A DNA stretch of 64,000 nucleotides from DASUPK01 sp963800285. GTDB lineage: Bacteria > Actinomycetota > Thermoleophilia > Solirubrobacterales > 70-9. Each line of letters opens with the position of its first letter. The stretch's first letter is position 1. Below, piece by piece: positions 42,462-51,813 of this stretch. Below the pieces are notes generated by a model that had not been told where the DNA came from, did no database searches, and was given only the letters and a program-made list of their open reading frames with translations. The position numbers and the translations under genes are program-made. The stretch is from positions 301,134 through 365,133 of the forward strand of contig CAWDAL010000030.1 of assembly GCA_963800285.1 (NCBI GenBank). The letters run 5' to 3'.

Positions 42462-43838
42462 CTACCCCGTGGGGCTGTCCTTCAAATCGGTGATCCGGTC
42501 GTAGGCGCCCTGCACGATCGAGCGGTCGATCTGGCCGCTCTTCACCTCCTTGACGAGCTGGCCGAAGGCCTTGGAGGAAGTCTTCGTGCTGGTGGCGTAG
42601 AGCAGAAGGTCGACACCCGCCTTCAGGGCGCCGGTGGCGGCCACCGCCGGCGGCAGGGTGCCGGCGATCGCCTGCCCCTCGAGATCGTCGGTGATCACGA
42701 CCCCGCCGAACCCGAGCTGGCCCCGCAGCAGGGACTTGACGATGGTCGGCGAGAGCGCGGCCGGCTTCTTCGCCCCGAGGGTCGGATAGCTCGCCGTCGA
42801 GACCATCACCATTCCCACCCCGGCATCCACCGCGGCGCGGAAGGGCTTCAGGTCGTTCTGCAGCTGGTCACTGGTGGCGGCGATTGCCACCGCGTTGTCG
42901 TCCGTGTTGACGGTCGCTCGGCCGAGTCCCGGGAAGTGCTTCGCCGTGGCGACCGTCCCGCCGTCCTGCAGGCCCTGGGCGAACGCGACGCCGACCGTGG
43001 CGACCGTGTCGGGGTTGGAGCCGAAGGTGCGGCTCTTGATCGTGTCCGCGGTGTTGGACTGGGACACGTCGAGCACCGGCGCCAGGTCGACGTTGACGCC
43101 GAGACCCTTGAGGAAGGACCCGGTCTTCTGGCCCTGGTCCTTGGACTGGCTCTCGTCGCCGCTCTTGCCGAGGTCGGCCGGGGAGATGTCGGGCGGACCG
43201 CTCTTGATCCGCTTCACATCGCCGCCCTCCTGGTCGACCATCACCAGCAGGGGCGGGTTCTGCCCGGCGCTCGCTGCGGCCTGGAGCTGCTGGACATCCG
43301 CCTTCAGTTTCTGTGGATCGCTCTCGAACGCGATCACGCCACCGACCTGCCCCTTGCGCACCCGCCCGACCAGGTCCTGGTCGGGGCCCTTCGCCCCAAG
43401 CTTCGCCACGATCGTCTGCCCCACCAGGCGCTTCAGCGGAACCGGCTGTTCGCTGCTGCCGCCCCCGCCGGATACGAGGACGATGATCAGGACGATCACG
43501 ACGACGACGGCGCCGCCGACCATGAAGTCCTGCCGGCGCCGCACCCGCGCAGGGAGATCGCGGCGGCGGGCGCGCCGTCCCGGCGGAGGACGCCGGCCGC
43601 TGCGCTCGAACTCGCCGGTGTCCCCGCGCGCGATTCGCCGGCGCTCGGCGGTCCCGAGCCGGTCGCGCTCGCCCGTTCCCAGGCTCTCGCGCTCCCCGGT
43701 GCCCGGCCGCTCGCGCTCCCCGGTGCCCGGCCGCTGGCGCTCGCCCGTCCCCGGATCGCGGGGCGGGCGGGATGGCCGCGCGGGCGCATCCGTCCACTCG
43801 AACAGATCGTCGCCGTCGGAGGGAGGCCGCCCTTCCAT
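42462..43838 (-). CDS. NagZ-like glycoside hydrolase family 3, membrane-anchored
   Basis: A 458-residue protein. Residues about 25-65 are five tandem 8-residue repeats of the form GTGERxRx, then a basic stretch and one membrane helix (about 105-125), so the GH3 domain is outside the cell. The domain shows LLVMVDQEGGDVKRI, AKHFPGLGRATVNTDDN and the nucleophile region VVITDDLEGQAI. The usual general-acid D-S-H triplet after the KHFPG motif is replaced by N-T-D-D-N. It probably releases N-acetylglucosamine from wall fragments. The gene is adjacent to aspS, with a gap of four bases. Confidence 0.85.
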   Translation of the reverse strand: MEGRPPSDGDDLFEWTDAPARPSRPPRDPGTGERQRPGTGERERPGTGERESLGTGERDRLGTAERRRIARGDTGEFERSGRRPPPGRRARRRDLPARVRRRQDFMVGGAVVVVIVLIIVLVSGGGGSSEQPVPLKRLVGQTIVAKLGAKGPDQDLVGRVRKGQVGGVIAFESDPQKLKADVQQLQAAASAGQNPPLLVMVDQEGGDVKRIKSGPPDISPADLGKSGDESQSKDQGQKTGSFLKGLGVNVDLAPVLDVSQSNTADTIKSRTFGSNPDTVATVGVAFAQGLQDGGTVATAKHFPGLGRATVNTDDNAVAIAATSDQLQNDLKPFRAAVDAGVGMVMVSTASYPTLGAKKPAALSPTIVKSLLRGQLGFGGVVITDDLEGQAIAGTLPPAVAATGALKAGVDLLLYATSTKTSSKAFGQLVKEVKSGQIDRSIVQGAYDRITDLKDSPTG

Positions 43839-43842
43839 GGAT

Positions 43843-45636
43843 CTAGGCCTTTCCGCCTCCGCCTCTGATTGAGATCCCGAGATCGCGGAGCTGGCGCTCG
43901 TCGACCGGAGCGGGGGCGCCGGTCAGCGGGTCGCCGCCCGAAGCGGTCTTGGGGAACGCGATCACGTCGCGGATCGACTCGGTGCCGTGCGCGAGCGCGA
44001 CGATCCGGTCGAGCCCGTAGGCGATGCCGCCGTGCGGAGGCGCCCCGTAGCGCAGCGCGTCGAGCAGGAAGCCGAAGCGCTCCTCGGCCTGTTGCTTGTC
44101 GATTCCGATCGCCTCGAACACCTGTCGCTGCACCTCGGGGTCGCTGATACGGATCGAGCCTCCACCAATTTCCCATCCGTTCCAGACGACGTCATACGCC
44201 TTTGCCCTGGCGGCCCCCGGATCGCCCGGATCGAAGGCCCCATGGGGCGAGGTGAAGGGGTGATTGTGGGGATCCCAGCGCTCCTCGTCGTGCGCCCAGC
44301 CGAGCAGCGGCCAGTCGATGATCCAGACCAGCTCGTTCGCCCCCGGATCGATCAATCCGAGCCGTCCGCCGAGACGCCGCCGCAGTTCGCCCAGGACCTC
44401 GGCCGAGAGCAGCGGCTGATCGGCGACGAGCAGAACCACATCGCCCTCCGAGGCGCCGAGAGCGTCATCGGCGGCCTTGATCTCCTCGCCCGAGAGGAAC
44501 TTGGCGACCGGTGAGCGCCAGCCGTCGGCCTCGACCACCGCCCAGACGAGGCCCTTGGCTCCGAGCTCGGTCGCCTCGGCCACCAGGCCGTCGAGATCGG
44601 CGCGGGACATCTCGTGCCTGCCCGCGTTGAGCCCGCGCACCAGCGCCCCGCCCTCGATCGCCTGGCGGAAGGCGTTGAACTCCGAGCCGCGGAAGACCTC
44701 GGTCAGGTTCTCGAGCTCCAGGCCGAAGCGGAGGTCCGGCTTGTCGGTTCCGTAGCGGTCGATCGCCTCGTCGTAGGGCAGTCGCTTCATCGGCAGCTCT
44801 ACGTCTACCCCGCAGACCGCAAGGACGTGCGCGAGGAGGCGCTCGTTCAATTCGATCACGTCGTCGGTGTCGACGAAGGACATCTCGATGTCCAGCTGCG
44901 TGAAGTCGGGTTGCCTGTCCGCGCGCAGGTCCTCATCCCTGAAGCAGCGCGCGATCTGAAAATACCGCTCGAAGCCTCCGATCATGAGAAGTTGCTTGAA
45001 GAGCTGGGGCGACTGGGGCAGCGCGTAGAAGTTGCCTCGCTGGAGCCGGCTCGGGACCAGGAAGTCGCGGGCGCCCTCGGGCGTCGAGCGCGTCAGCACC
45101 GGCGTCTCGATCTCCAGGAAGCCCTCGCCGGACAGGAACTCGCGCATCGCCGCCGCCACGCGGTGCCGGAGCTCGATCGCCTCGCGCATCCGGTCGCGGC
45201 GCAGGTCGAGGTAGCGGTAGCGCAGGCGCATCTCCTCGCTGACCTCGCCCGAGAACGACTCGATCTCGAAGGGCGGCGTATCGGCGTCGGAGAGGAGCTG
45301 CGCATCGCCCACCTTGATCTCGACCTCTCCCGTCGGGAGGTCCTCGTTGACCGTCTCCGGCGACCGCCTGACGACCGACCCGCTCGCGCTCAGCACGTCC
45401 TCGGAGCGCAGCTCGTGCCCGAGCTTGAACGCCTCCCCCAGCTCATCCGGATTGAGGACGAGCTGGACCAGCCCGGTCCGGTCGCGGAGGTCGATGAAGA
45501 CCAGGCCGCCGTGGTCGCGCCGGCGGTGGACCCACCCCGCGACGCGGACCTGGGTGTCGACCCGGTCCGGCAGGACCTGGCCGCACCAGGTGTCGCGATA
45601 GCCGTTCGGCCGCAGCGCCGGGAATCCCTCGCTCAT
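43843..45636 (-). CDS. aspS: Aspartyl-tRNA synthetase
   Basis: A 597-residue class II synthetase of the long bacterial type. The N-terminal OB-fold includes VAGWVHRRRDHGGLVFIDL, the catalytic core has CFRDEDLRADRQPDFTQLDI (motif 2 region) and the GAD insertion in the middle, and motif 3 reads GIAYGLDRIVAL. It charges tRNA-Asp, and possibly tRNA-Asn if an amidotransferase exists, which cannot be seen here. The ATG overlaps the hisS stop by four bases. Confidence 0.95.
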   Translation of the reverse strand: MSEGFPALRPNGYRDTWCGQVLPDRVDTQVRVAGWVHRRRDHGGLVFIDLRDRTGLVQLVLNPDELGEAFKLGHELRSEDVLSASGSVVRRSPETVNEDLPTGEVEIKVGDAQLLSDADTPPFEIESFSGEVSEEMRLRYRYLDLRRDRMREAIELRHRVAAAMREFLSGEGFLEIETPVLTRSTPEGARDFLVPSRLQRGNFYALPQSPQLFKQLLMIGGFERYFQIARCFRDEDLRADRQPDFTQLDIEMSFVDTDDVIELNERLLAHVLAVCGVDVELPMKRLPYDEAIDRYGTDKPDLRFGLELENLTEVFRGSEFNAFRQAIEGGALVRGLNAGRHEMSRADLDGLVAEATELGAKGLVWAVVEADGWRSPVAKFLSGEEIKAADDALGASEGDVVLLVADQPLLSAEVLGELRRRLGGRLGLIDPGANELVWIIDWPLLGWAHDEERWDPHNHPFTSPHGAFDPGDPGAARAKAYDVVWNGWEIGGGSIRISDPEVQRQVFEAIGIDKQQAEERFGFLLDALRYGAPPHGGIAYGLDRIVALAHGTESIRDVIAFPKTASGGDPLTGAPAPVDERQLRDLGISIRGGGGKA

Positions 45637-46880
45637 TGCGCGGAGAGTGTCTCAGCCACGGTCGCCGGGTCGACCTCCCGCTCCTCGCCGGAGCTCATGT
45701 CACGCAGCGTCGCCTTCTGCTCGCCGCCGAGGATCAGCGCGTGCCGCGCGCCCACGCGGTCGGCCTGCTTCATCTGGCCCTTGATCGCGCGGCCGGCGAG
45801 GTCGAGGTCGGCGGCCAGGCCCGCGCGGCGAAGCTCCGTGACCAGGGTGAGCGCTCGCTCGCGGTTCGCATCCTCCGCGACGACGAAGACGCCGTTTCGC
45901 TCCTCGTCGGCCGCCGCCTCGGCCTGGCCCTCCAGCGCCAGGGCGATCCGGTCCACCCCGAGCGCCCAGCCGCAGCCCGGCGTGGGGGAACCGCCGAGCT
46001 GCTCGATCAGCCCGTCGTAGCGGCCGCCGCCGCCGATGCCCGATTGGGCGCCGAGCCGCTCGCACTCGAACTCGAACAGGGTGCGCGTGTAGTAGTCGAG
46101 CCCGCGCACCAGGGTGGGGTCGATGTCGTAGGAGACGCCGTTGCGGTCGAGCAGGGCGCGAACCTCCGCGAAGTGCTCGGCATCGCCCGGGTCGAGGCGG
46201 TCCATCAGGGTCGGCGCGGCCTCCATCACCTTCCTGGTTCCCTCGTGATCCGCGTCGAAAGCGCGCAGGGGATTGGCGTCGATCCGGCCGCGCACCTCGT
46301 CGGAGAGCTCGTTCTCGTGAGCACGCAGGTAGGCGCGCAGCTCGTCGAGGTAGGCGGCGCGCGTCTCCGGCGTCCCGAGGCTGCCCAGCCGCAGCCGGAC
46401 GCCCTCCACCCCGAGCTCGGCGACGATGTCGCCGGCGAGCAGGATGAGCTCCGCGTCGACCAGCGGCGAGTCCGAGCCCACCGCCTCAGCGTTGATCTGC
46501 GTGAACTGGCGATAGCGGCCCGCCTGCGGGCGCTCGTGCCGGAAGAAGGGCCCCTCGGTCCAGAGCTTCACGGGCTGGGCCCACTGCTGCATGCCGTGCT
46601 CGAGATAGGCACGGCAGGCCGAGGCGGTCGCCTCCGGACGCAGGGTGAGCGAGCGCCCGCCCTGGTCCTCGAAGGTGAACATCTGCTTCTGGACGATGTC
46701 GGTCGACTCGCCGACGCCGCGAGCGAACAGGTCGGTGTCCTCGAAGATCGGCGTGTCCATGCGGCCGTAGCCGGCCGCCTCGAGCCGCCGCCGGGAGACC
46801 TCGACGATGCGCGTGCGCGCCGGCTGGGCATCGGGGAGCACGTCGAAGGTCCCCCGCGGGGCCTTGAACTTCTCGGGCAT
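45633..46880 (-). CDS. hisS: Histidyl-tRNA synthetase
   Basis: A 415-residue class II synthetase. It has the early GTFDVLPDAQ (motif 1 area), LTLRPEATASACRAYLEHG and FRHERPQAGRYRQFTQINAE (motif 2), the histidine-specific LVRGLDYYTRTLFEFE and motif 3 GWALGVDRIAL. The C-terminal anticodon-binding domain is complete. Adjacent hisS-aspS is a common bacterial pair. The unlinked MprF-like gene diverges 87 bases upstream. Confidence 0.95.
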   Translation of the reverse strand: MPEKFKAPRGTFDVLPDAQPARTRIVEVSRRRLEAAGYGRMDTPIFEDTDLFARGVGESTDIVQKQMFTFEDQGGRSLTLRPEATASACRAYLEHGMQQWAQPVKLWTEGPFFRHERPQAGRYRQFTQINAEAVGSDSPLVDAELILLAGDIVAELGVEGVRLRLGSLGTPETRAAYLDELRAYLRAHENELSDEVRGRIDANPLRAFDADHEGTRKVMEAAPTLMDRLDPGDAEHFAEVRALLDRNGVSYDIDPTLVRGLDYYTRTLFEFECERLGAQSGIGGGGRYDGLIEQLGGSPTPGCGWALGVDRIALALEGQAEAAADEERNGVFVVAEDANRERALTLVTELRRAGLAADLDLAGRAIKGQMKQADRVGARHALILGGEQKATLRDMSSGEEREVDPATVAETLSAQ

Positions 46881-46966
46881 GCGGCGAGCCTAACTGGCGC
46901 CCACGATGAGGATCCTCTCATCAGCTTGTTAGACGGCGTTAAGACGCCGGGCGAACCCTGGCCGGG

Positions 46967-48898
46967 TTGCTACGACTCGAGAACCACGAGCTCGGTCCGC
47001 GGCTCTACGTCCTCGGACGCCGGCTCCACGAATGTCATGCGGGGATTGGGTTGATCGCCACTGCGGCGGTGATCCTGATCGCCCGCCTGCCCCTGCCCGC
47101 CCCGGCGGCCTTCGTCCTCCTTTCGATCGGCCTCTGGCTGCTCTGGAAGGACTGGCGCGACCTGGTCCCGTGGCTTCGCGACACGAGCGCCTGGAGCCCC
47201 GGCGCACATCGGCCGCCGACGCCTCTCCGCTCTCGGAGCCCGGCCGACGGGCTCGCCCCGCTGGCCGGGGCCTGCACCATCGCGATCGGGCTGGTCAACG
47301 TCGGGTCCGCCCTCACCCCGGGGTTCCACTCCAGGATGCTGCTGCTGCTCCGGATCGTGCCTCGCGAGGTCCCGGTCGCGGCGCATGCCCTCGCCCTCTC
47401 AGCGGGGATCGCCCTCGTCCTCCTCGGCCTCTACTTGGTCCGGCGCCGCCGCCGGGCCTGGGCGCTCGCCGTCACGATTCTCCTGGCCGCCGGCGTGCTC
47501 AACCTCCTCAAGGGCCTGGACGTGGAGGAGGCGCTCGCGAGTTGGGGCCTCGCCGCGCTGCTGATCTGGGGCCGCGACGCGTTCCGCGTCCGCCACGCCG
47601 ACATCGGCTGGCGGGCGCCGCTCCTCCGGAGTGCGGCCGTCCTCGGCGGAGCGATCGCCACCGGTGCCCTGACGCTCGTCGCGGCGGCCCACTGGGGTAG
47701 CCCCTCGCTCACGCCAGCCCGCGGGCTGGCGGAGGTGGAGGCGACCCTGACGCTCTCGGCGCTGCCGATCCACTACCGGGACCCGTTCGACTGGGTCCCA
47801 GCCGGCCTTGCGGCTCTCTGCCTCAGCGCCGTGGGCTCCGTCGCCTGGCTGCTCTTCCGTCCGCTGGCGGCGCCGCGGGGCCTCCCCGCCGCCGCCCTGC
47901 GCCCGATCGCGCGCAGGATCGTGGAGCGCCACGGCAGCGATTCGCTCAGCTTTTTCAAGCTGCGGGTCGACAAACACCACTTCTTCAACACCTCGTGCAC
48001 GGCGTTCGTCGGCTACCGGATCGAGGCCGGGGTGCTGCTGGTCTCGGGGGACCCGGTCGGTCCGCCCGAGGCGCTGCCCGGCCTCCTGGCCGAGCTGTGC
48101 GAGTTCGCCGAGGCGCGGGGTCTGGCGGTCGGCGTCGTGGGCGCGAGCGACGAGTTCGCCACCCTGGCCGCCGGAGCCGGCCTGAGCTCCTTCTACATCG
48201 GCGACGAGGCGATCATCGAGACCGGGGAGTTCTCCCTCGAGGGCCGGCGCATCCGCAAGGTGCGCCAGGCGGTGACCCGGGCGCGCAAGGCGGGCTTTAC
48301 CGCCTCGATCGAGCGCCTCGCCGAGCTGCCCGAGGCCGGGCTGCGGGAGCTCGAGCGCGTCTCGGCGCAATGGCGCGGCGACGAGCCGGAGCGTGGCTTC
48401 TCGATGGCGATCGACGGGCTCCGCGGCGAACACCTGGCCGACAGCATCGTGGTCGTCGCGCGCGACGCCGACGGGACCGCGCGCGGCTTCCTTCACTTCG
48501 CCCCCTGCTACGGGCGTCCAGCGATGTCGCTGGGGCTGATGCGGCGCGACCGCGAGGCGGTGAACGGCCTCACCGAATTCCTCGTCGTCAGCGCGATCGA
48601 GCTGCTGTGCGAGAGCGGGATCGAGGAGATCTCGCTCAACTTCGCGGCCTTTGCGCGGCTGATCCGCAACCCGAGCGGGATCCGGGAGCGCGCCCTTGCC
48701 AGGTTGGTCACGCTTGCGAACCCCTACTTTCAGATCGAGAGCCTCTACCGGTTCAACGCCAAGTTCTCGCCGCGCTGGCAGGCGCGCTACCTGCTCTACG
48801 AGGGCCGCCCGCTCGGCTTCGCGCGCACGGGCCTCGCGGCGATGTGGGCGGAGGGCCAGCTTCCCCGGCCGCGGGCGATTGCCGGACAGCAGGGCTAG
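46967..48898 (+). CDS. MprF/LysX-like membrane protein with DUF2156 acyltransferase-like domain
   Basis: A 643-residue protein. The N-terminal half has about seven membrane helices up to residue 310. The C-terminal half is a DUF2156 domain of GNAT-like fold (SFFKLRVDKHHFFN, VLLVSGDPVGPPEALPG, ISLNFAAFARLIRN, NAKFSPRWQARYLLYEG), as in phosphatidylglycerol lysyltransferases. It may add amino acids to lipids to lower surface charge. The start is a TTG at 46967 with a weak ribosome binding site. Its stop overlaps that of the convergent MBL gene by four bases. Confidence 0.87.
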   Translation: MLRLENHELGPRLYVLGRRLHECHAGIGLIATAAVILIARLPLPAPAAFVLLSIGLWLLWKDWRDLVPWLRDTSAWSPGAHRPPTPLRSRSPADGLAPLAGACTIAIGLVNVGSALTPGFHSRMLLLLRIVPREVPVAAHALALSAGIALVLLGLYLVRRRRRAWALAVTILLAAGVLNLLKGLDVEEALASWGLAALLIWGRDAFRVRHADIGWRAPLLRSAAVLGGAIATGALTLVAAAHWGSPSLTPARGLAEVEATLTLSALPIHYRDPFDWVPAGLAALCLSAVGSVAWLLFRPLAAPRGLPAAALRPIARRIVERHGSDSLSFFKLRVDKHHFFNTSCTAFVGYRIEAGVLLVSGDPVGPPEALPGLLAELCEFAEARGLAVGVVGASDEFATLAAGAGLSSFYIGDEAIIETGEFSLEGRRIRKVRQAVTRARKAGFTASIERLAELPEAGLRELERVSAQWRGDEPERGFSMAIDGLRGEHLADSIVVVARDADGTARGFLHFAPCYGRPAMSLGLMRRDREAVNGLTEFLVVSAIELLCESGIEEISLNFAAFARLIRNPSGIRERALARLVTLANPYFQIESLYRFNAKFSPRWQARYLLYEGRPLGFARTGLAAMWAEGQLPRPRAIAGQQG

Positions 48899-49533
48899 CG
48901 GGCGAGCTCGGTCAGGAAGGGATTCGTCGCCCGCTCGGCGCCGAGGGTGGTGACGCCCATGTGGCCGGGGTACACGGTCGTCTCGGGCGGATGGGAGTCG
49001 ACCAGGGTCCGGATCGACTCCAGCAGCGTCGCCCAGTCGCCGCCGGGCAGGTCGGTCCGCCCGACCGAGCCCTGGAAGAGGACGTCGCCCGAGAAGATCG
49101 CCGCCTCGTCCGGCACCGAGTAGGTGACGTGGCCCGGGCTGTGTCCCGGCGTGAAGATCACGTCGATCTCCATCCCGGCGAGCTCGAGTGTCTCGCCGCC
49201 CTTCACGGTGTGGTCGGCGTCGTAGCTCTCGAAAGGCCCGAAGCCCGGCCAGGGCACGAACGAGTTGATATCGGCGAGCACCGCCGTCTCGATCTCCGGG
49301 CACCAGACCGGCGCTCCGGTCGCCTTCGCGATCGGCGCGACCGCGCCGATGTGGTCGAAGTGCGTGTGGGTGAGCAGGATCCCTTCGATCTTCAGGCCGA
49401 GCTCGTCCACCGCGGCGAGGATCCGCTCGGCCTCGTCGCCGGGATCGACGATCAGCGCCCGGTCGGAGCCCTCCTCGTGGAACACGAAGCAGTTCTCGGC
49501 GATCTGGCCGACCGTGAACATGCGGACGTCCAT
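48895..49533 (-). CDS. Metallo-beta-lactamase-fold hydrolase (glyoxalase II-like)
   Basis: A 212-residue MBL-fold enzyme with the metal motif THTHFDHIGA (HxHxDH), further histidines in TPGHSPGHVTYSV and a terminal HMGVT, and the VDPGDEAER strand. The sequence type is that of glyoxalase II-like thioesterases of unknown substrate. It is convergent with the MprF-like gene and lies 7 bases downstream of a small membrane protein gene. Confidence 0.9.
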   Translation of the reverse strand: MDVRMFTVGQIAENCFVFHEEGSDRALIVDPGDEAERILAAVDELGLKIEGILLTHTHFDHIGAVAPIAKATGAPVWCPEIETAVLADINSFVPWPGFGPFESYDADHTVKGGETLELAGMEIDVIFTPGHSPGHVTYSVPDEAAIFSGDVLFQGSVGRTDLPGGDWATLLESIRTLVDSHPPETTVYPGHMGVTTLGAERATNPFLTELAR

Positions 49534-49540
49534 CGTGGGA

Positions 49541-49954
49541 TCAGCCTTCCGATTGCTGGGCGGGGCCGGTTCGCTTGGCCTCGCGCTCGGCCTGCTTCTG
49601 CGCCTCCTTGCGAAGGTGGCGCTGGTAGAAGAACCGGTCCATCAGGAAGGCCATCGGAACGTAGAAGCCGAGCATCAGGATCGCGACCACCACCGAGGTC
49701 ACCGGGTTCTGGCCCATGACCGCGAGCAGCCCGAGGAAGAGGACCGCCGCGATGGCTCCCTTCTTCAGCGCGTTCGACCAGGTGGCCGGCTGCGGGGTCC
49801 GCGGGCCCCCCTTGCCCTTCTTCTTCGTCCGGCTCCTGGCCCGGGCCTGAGCCTCGGAGCGGCTGCGCGCCCGGCCTCGGGCCGGGCGGGTGTCGATGCG
49901 GCCGCCCTGAGTGCCGCGGTGCTTGCGGCGGCGCTTCTTCTTCGTCTGGGCCAT
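49541..49954 (-). CDS. Small two-helix membrane protein with basic N-terminus
   Basis: A 137-residue protein. Residues 1-55 are strongly basic and low-complexity (TKKKRRRKHRGTQGG), then two hydrophobic helices (about 66-82 and 86-106), and a charged C-terminal helix with EAQKQAEREAKR. No family is recognised. It lies in a minus-strand run with the formimidoyltransferase and MBL genes, with 12- and 7-base gaps, so cotranscription is likely. Confidence 0.7.
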   Translation of the reverse strand: MAQTKKKRRRKHRGTQGGRIDTRPARGRARSRSEAQARARSRTKKKGKGGPRTPQPATWSNALKKGAIAAVLFLGLLAVMGQNPVTSVVVAILMLGFYVPMAFLMDRFFYQRHLRKEAQKQAEREAKRTGPAQQSEG

Positions 49955-49966
49955 GGAGAACGGAGG

Positions 49967-50854
49967 CTAGCCGAGAACGTTCTCGATCACGTCACGCATC
50001 GGGTCGAAGTTCCGGATCGGAGGCTCGTCGGGGTAGTCCACCATGGCGGCCTCCGGGACGAGCCCGACGAGCTCGGCGTCGACCATCCGGACGTCGTGCC
50101 CGGCGGCGAGCCGCGAGATCTCCTCCACCAACCTGGTGAGCGGAACCGCGCGGGGGTCGTGAATGTTCATCGAGACCTGGGTGCGCCCGCCCTCTCGCGG
50201 CAGGCCGAGCGCCCGGACTCCGGGCAGGCCGCCCCCGGCCTCGCGGAGATCGGCGGCGATCTCCCGGGCGATCTCCGGATCCGAGGTGTCGAGCTCCACG
50301 TTGAAGGCGACGAGCGGCTCACGGGCGGTGACGAGGGTCGCGCCGGCGCTCGGGTGCGGCTCGTCCGGGCCGAGATCGGGCGCGAGCTCGCCGGAGCCCA
50401 TCCGGCGCGCCAGCTCGGCGGGGCCGCCCTGCCGGAAGTAGGCGCGCTCGCGCCGCTCCGGCGCGCTCGCCAGCTCGCCGTAGAAGAAGACCGGGATGCC
50501 GAGATCGGCGATGCCCTTCGCCACCTCTCGGGAGCGCTCGACCGCGGCGTCGTGGAGCTGCTCGGCCTGCCAGACCACGGGGGCCACGTCGAGGGCGCCG
50601 ATGTGCGGATGGAGGCCCTGGTGCGAGCGGAGGTCGATCAGGTCCAGGGCGTGCGCCGCGCCCGCCACGAGCGCCTCGACGAGCTTGGCCGGGGGCGCCG
50701 CGATGGTGAAGACGCAGCGGTTGTGCTGGGCGTCGGAGTGGCGGTTGAGGATCCGGGCGTGGGCGCTGAGCGTCGCCTCCAGGGCTCCGACCACTCTCAC
50801 GTTCCGCCCCTCCGAGAAGTTGGGCACGGCGACCAGCGGCGTCTCGCCGCTCAC
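49967..50854 (-). CDS. ftcD: Glutamate formimidoyltransferase
   Basis: A 295-residue protein matching the formiminotransferase domain: LVAVPNFSEGRNVRVV, SDAQHNRCVFTIA, IDLRSHQGLHPHIGALDV and PVFFYGELAS. The cyclodeaminase half of the eukaryotic enzyme is absent. It transfers the formimino group of N-formimino-glutamate, a histidine breakdown product, to tetrahydrofolate. It overlaps the aminopeptidase gene by four bases. No other hut genes are present in the window. Confidence 0.92.
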   Translation of the reverse strand: MSGETPLVAVPNFSEGRNVRVVGALEATLSAHARILNRHSDAQHNRCVFTIAAPPAKLVEALVAGAAHALDLIDLRSHQGLHPHIGALDVAPVVWQAEQLHDAAVERSREVAKGIADLGIPVFFYGELASAPERRERAYFRQGGPAELARRMGSGELAPDLGPDEPHPSAGATLVTAREPLVAFNVELDTSDPEIAREIAADLREAGGGLPGVRALGLPREGGRTQVSMNIHDPRAVPLTRLVEEISRLAAGHDVRMVDAELVGLVPEAAMVDYPDEPPIRNFDPMRDVIENVLG

Positions 50855-51801
50855 GGGATGAGCAGCTCTCCGTCGCGGACGATGGCCTCGCCGTCCAGCT
50901 CGAGGGTCGGCCTCATCACCACACAGTCGAGGTGCACGGGGACCTGGACGGTGCCGCCGATCCCGGCGGAGGCGCCGAAGGCGACGTGGCAGGAGCCGAG
51001 GATCTTCTCGTCCTCGAGGACCTCGCCCGTCAGCTTCGCCTTCTCGTTCGTCCCCACTCCGAGCTCGGCGATGTTCGTGCCGTCGTCGCCGTGCTCGGTG
51101 AGCAGCTCCATGAACGCCATTCCCCGTCCGCCCCGCGCCGAGGTCAGGTGCCCACCCTCGACCACCAGCTCCACGGGATCGTCCACCAGGCCGATGCCGG
51201 CCATCGACCCGTCGATCACCAGGATCCCGTTGCCACCCGCAGGAGAGATGAACCCCTCGCCGCAGGGCAGGTTCCCGAAGGCGCCGGGCTCGGTCAGCTC
51301 GCCCGCGTCGGGAATCGCCTCGCGGCCTGAGAGATCGAGACGCAGGTCGGTGCCGTTGGCGTCCGTGATGTGGGCCTCCGACGCTCGGTCCAGCGCATCC
51401 GCGACGGCGTGCCCCTTCCGCCGCAAGCCCTCCATGTCCGCGCTCATCACCCGCGCGAGCATGTCCTCGGTCACCCCGGGCAGCGTCGCGGCGCGCGCAC
51501 CGTTCTCGGTGGCCCGCTTCCGCGCCGCCGTGTGCGAGAGGGACTGGACCGTCGGGGCGAGCAGAACGTCGGCTACAGCCATCGCCTCGGCCACGGTCTT
51601 CGGCGGCTCGGCGGCGTGCGAGGCTCGCTCCGACATCACCGCCAGCACCGCCTCGGCGCCCACGTCCGCAGCCTCATTGCGCAGCATCTCCCCCATGTTC
51701 TGCGTCGCCGGGTTGCAGACGACGAGGACGTCCTCGCCCTCCCTCACGGCGAGGCAGTCCCGCACCACCGCGGCGACAGCCCGATCGAGGTCCGCGCTCA
51801 T
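50851..51801 (-). CDS. M29-like aminopeptidase
   Basis: A 316-residue protein resembling aminopeptidase T/AmpS (M29). The early part has EDVLVVCNPATQNMGEMLR and the late part the likely metal ligands: ELGVGTNEKAKL, CHVAFGASAGIGG, and VPVHLDCVVM with H-x-D. A slightly shorter length than M29 enzymes and differences in the core leave substrate open. The ATG at 51801 is preferred; an earlier frame start overlaps the divergent gene. It is coupled to ftcD. Confidence 0.8.
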   Translation of the reverse strand: MSADLDRAVAAVVRDCLAVREGEDVLVVCNPATQNMGEMLRNEAADVGAEAVLAVMSERASHAAEPPKTVAEAMAVADVLLAPTVQSLSHTAARKRATENGARAATLPGVTEDMLARVMSADMEGLRRKGHAVADALDRASEAHITDANGTDLRLDLSGREAIPDAGELTEPGAFGNLPCGEGFISPAGGNGILVIDGSMAGIGLVDDPVELVVEGGHLTSARGGRGMAFMELLTEHGDDGTNIAELGVGTNEKAKLTGEVLEDEKILGSCHVAFGASAGIGGTVQVPVHLDCVVMRPTLELDGEAIVRDGELLIP

Positions 51802-51813
51802 CCGCCGGAGCTT

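Noticed and set aside
43640..43760. Regular 24-base repeats that might suggest a CRISPR array
   Set aside because: They are in-frame codons for GTGERxRx repeats inside the NagZ-like gene, without unique spacers.
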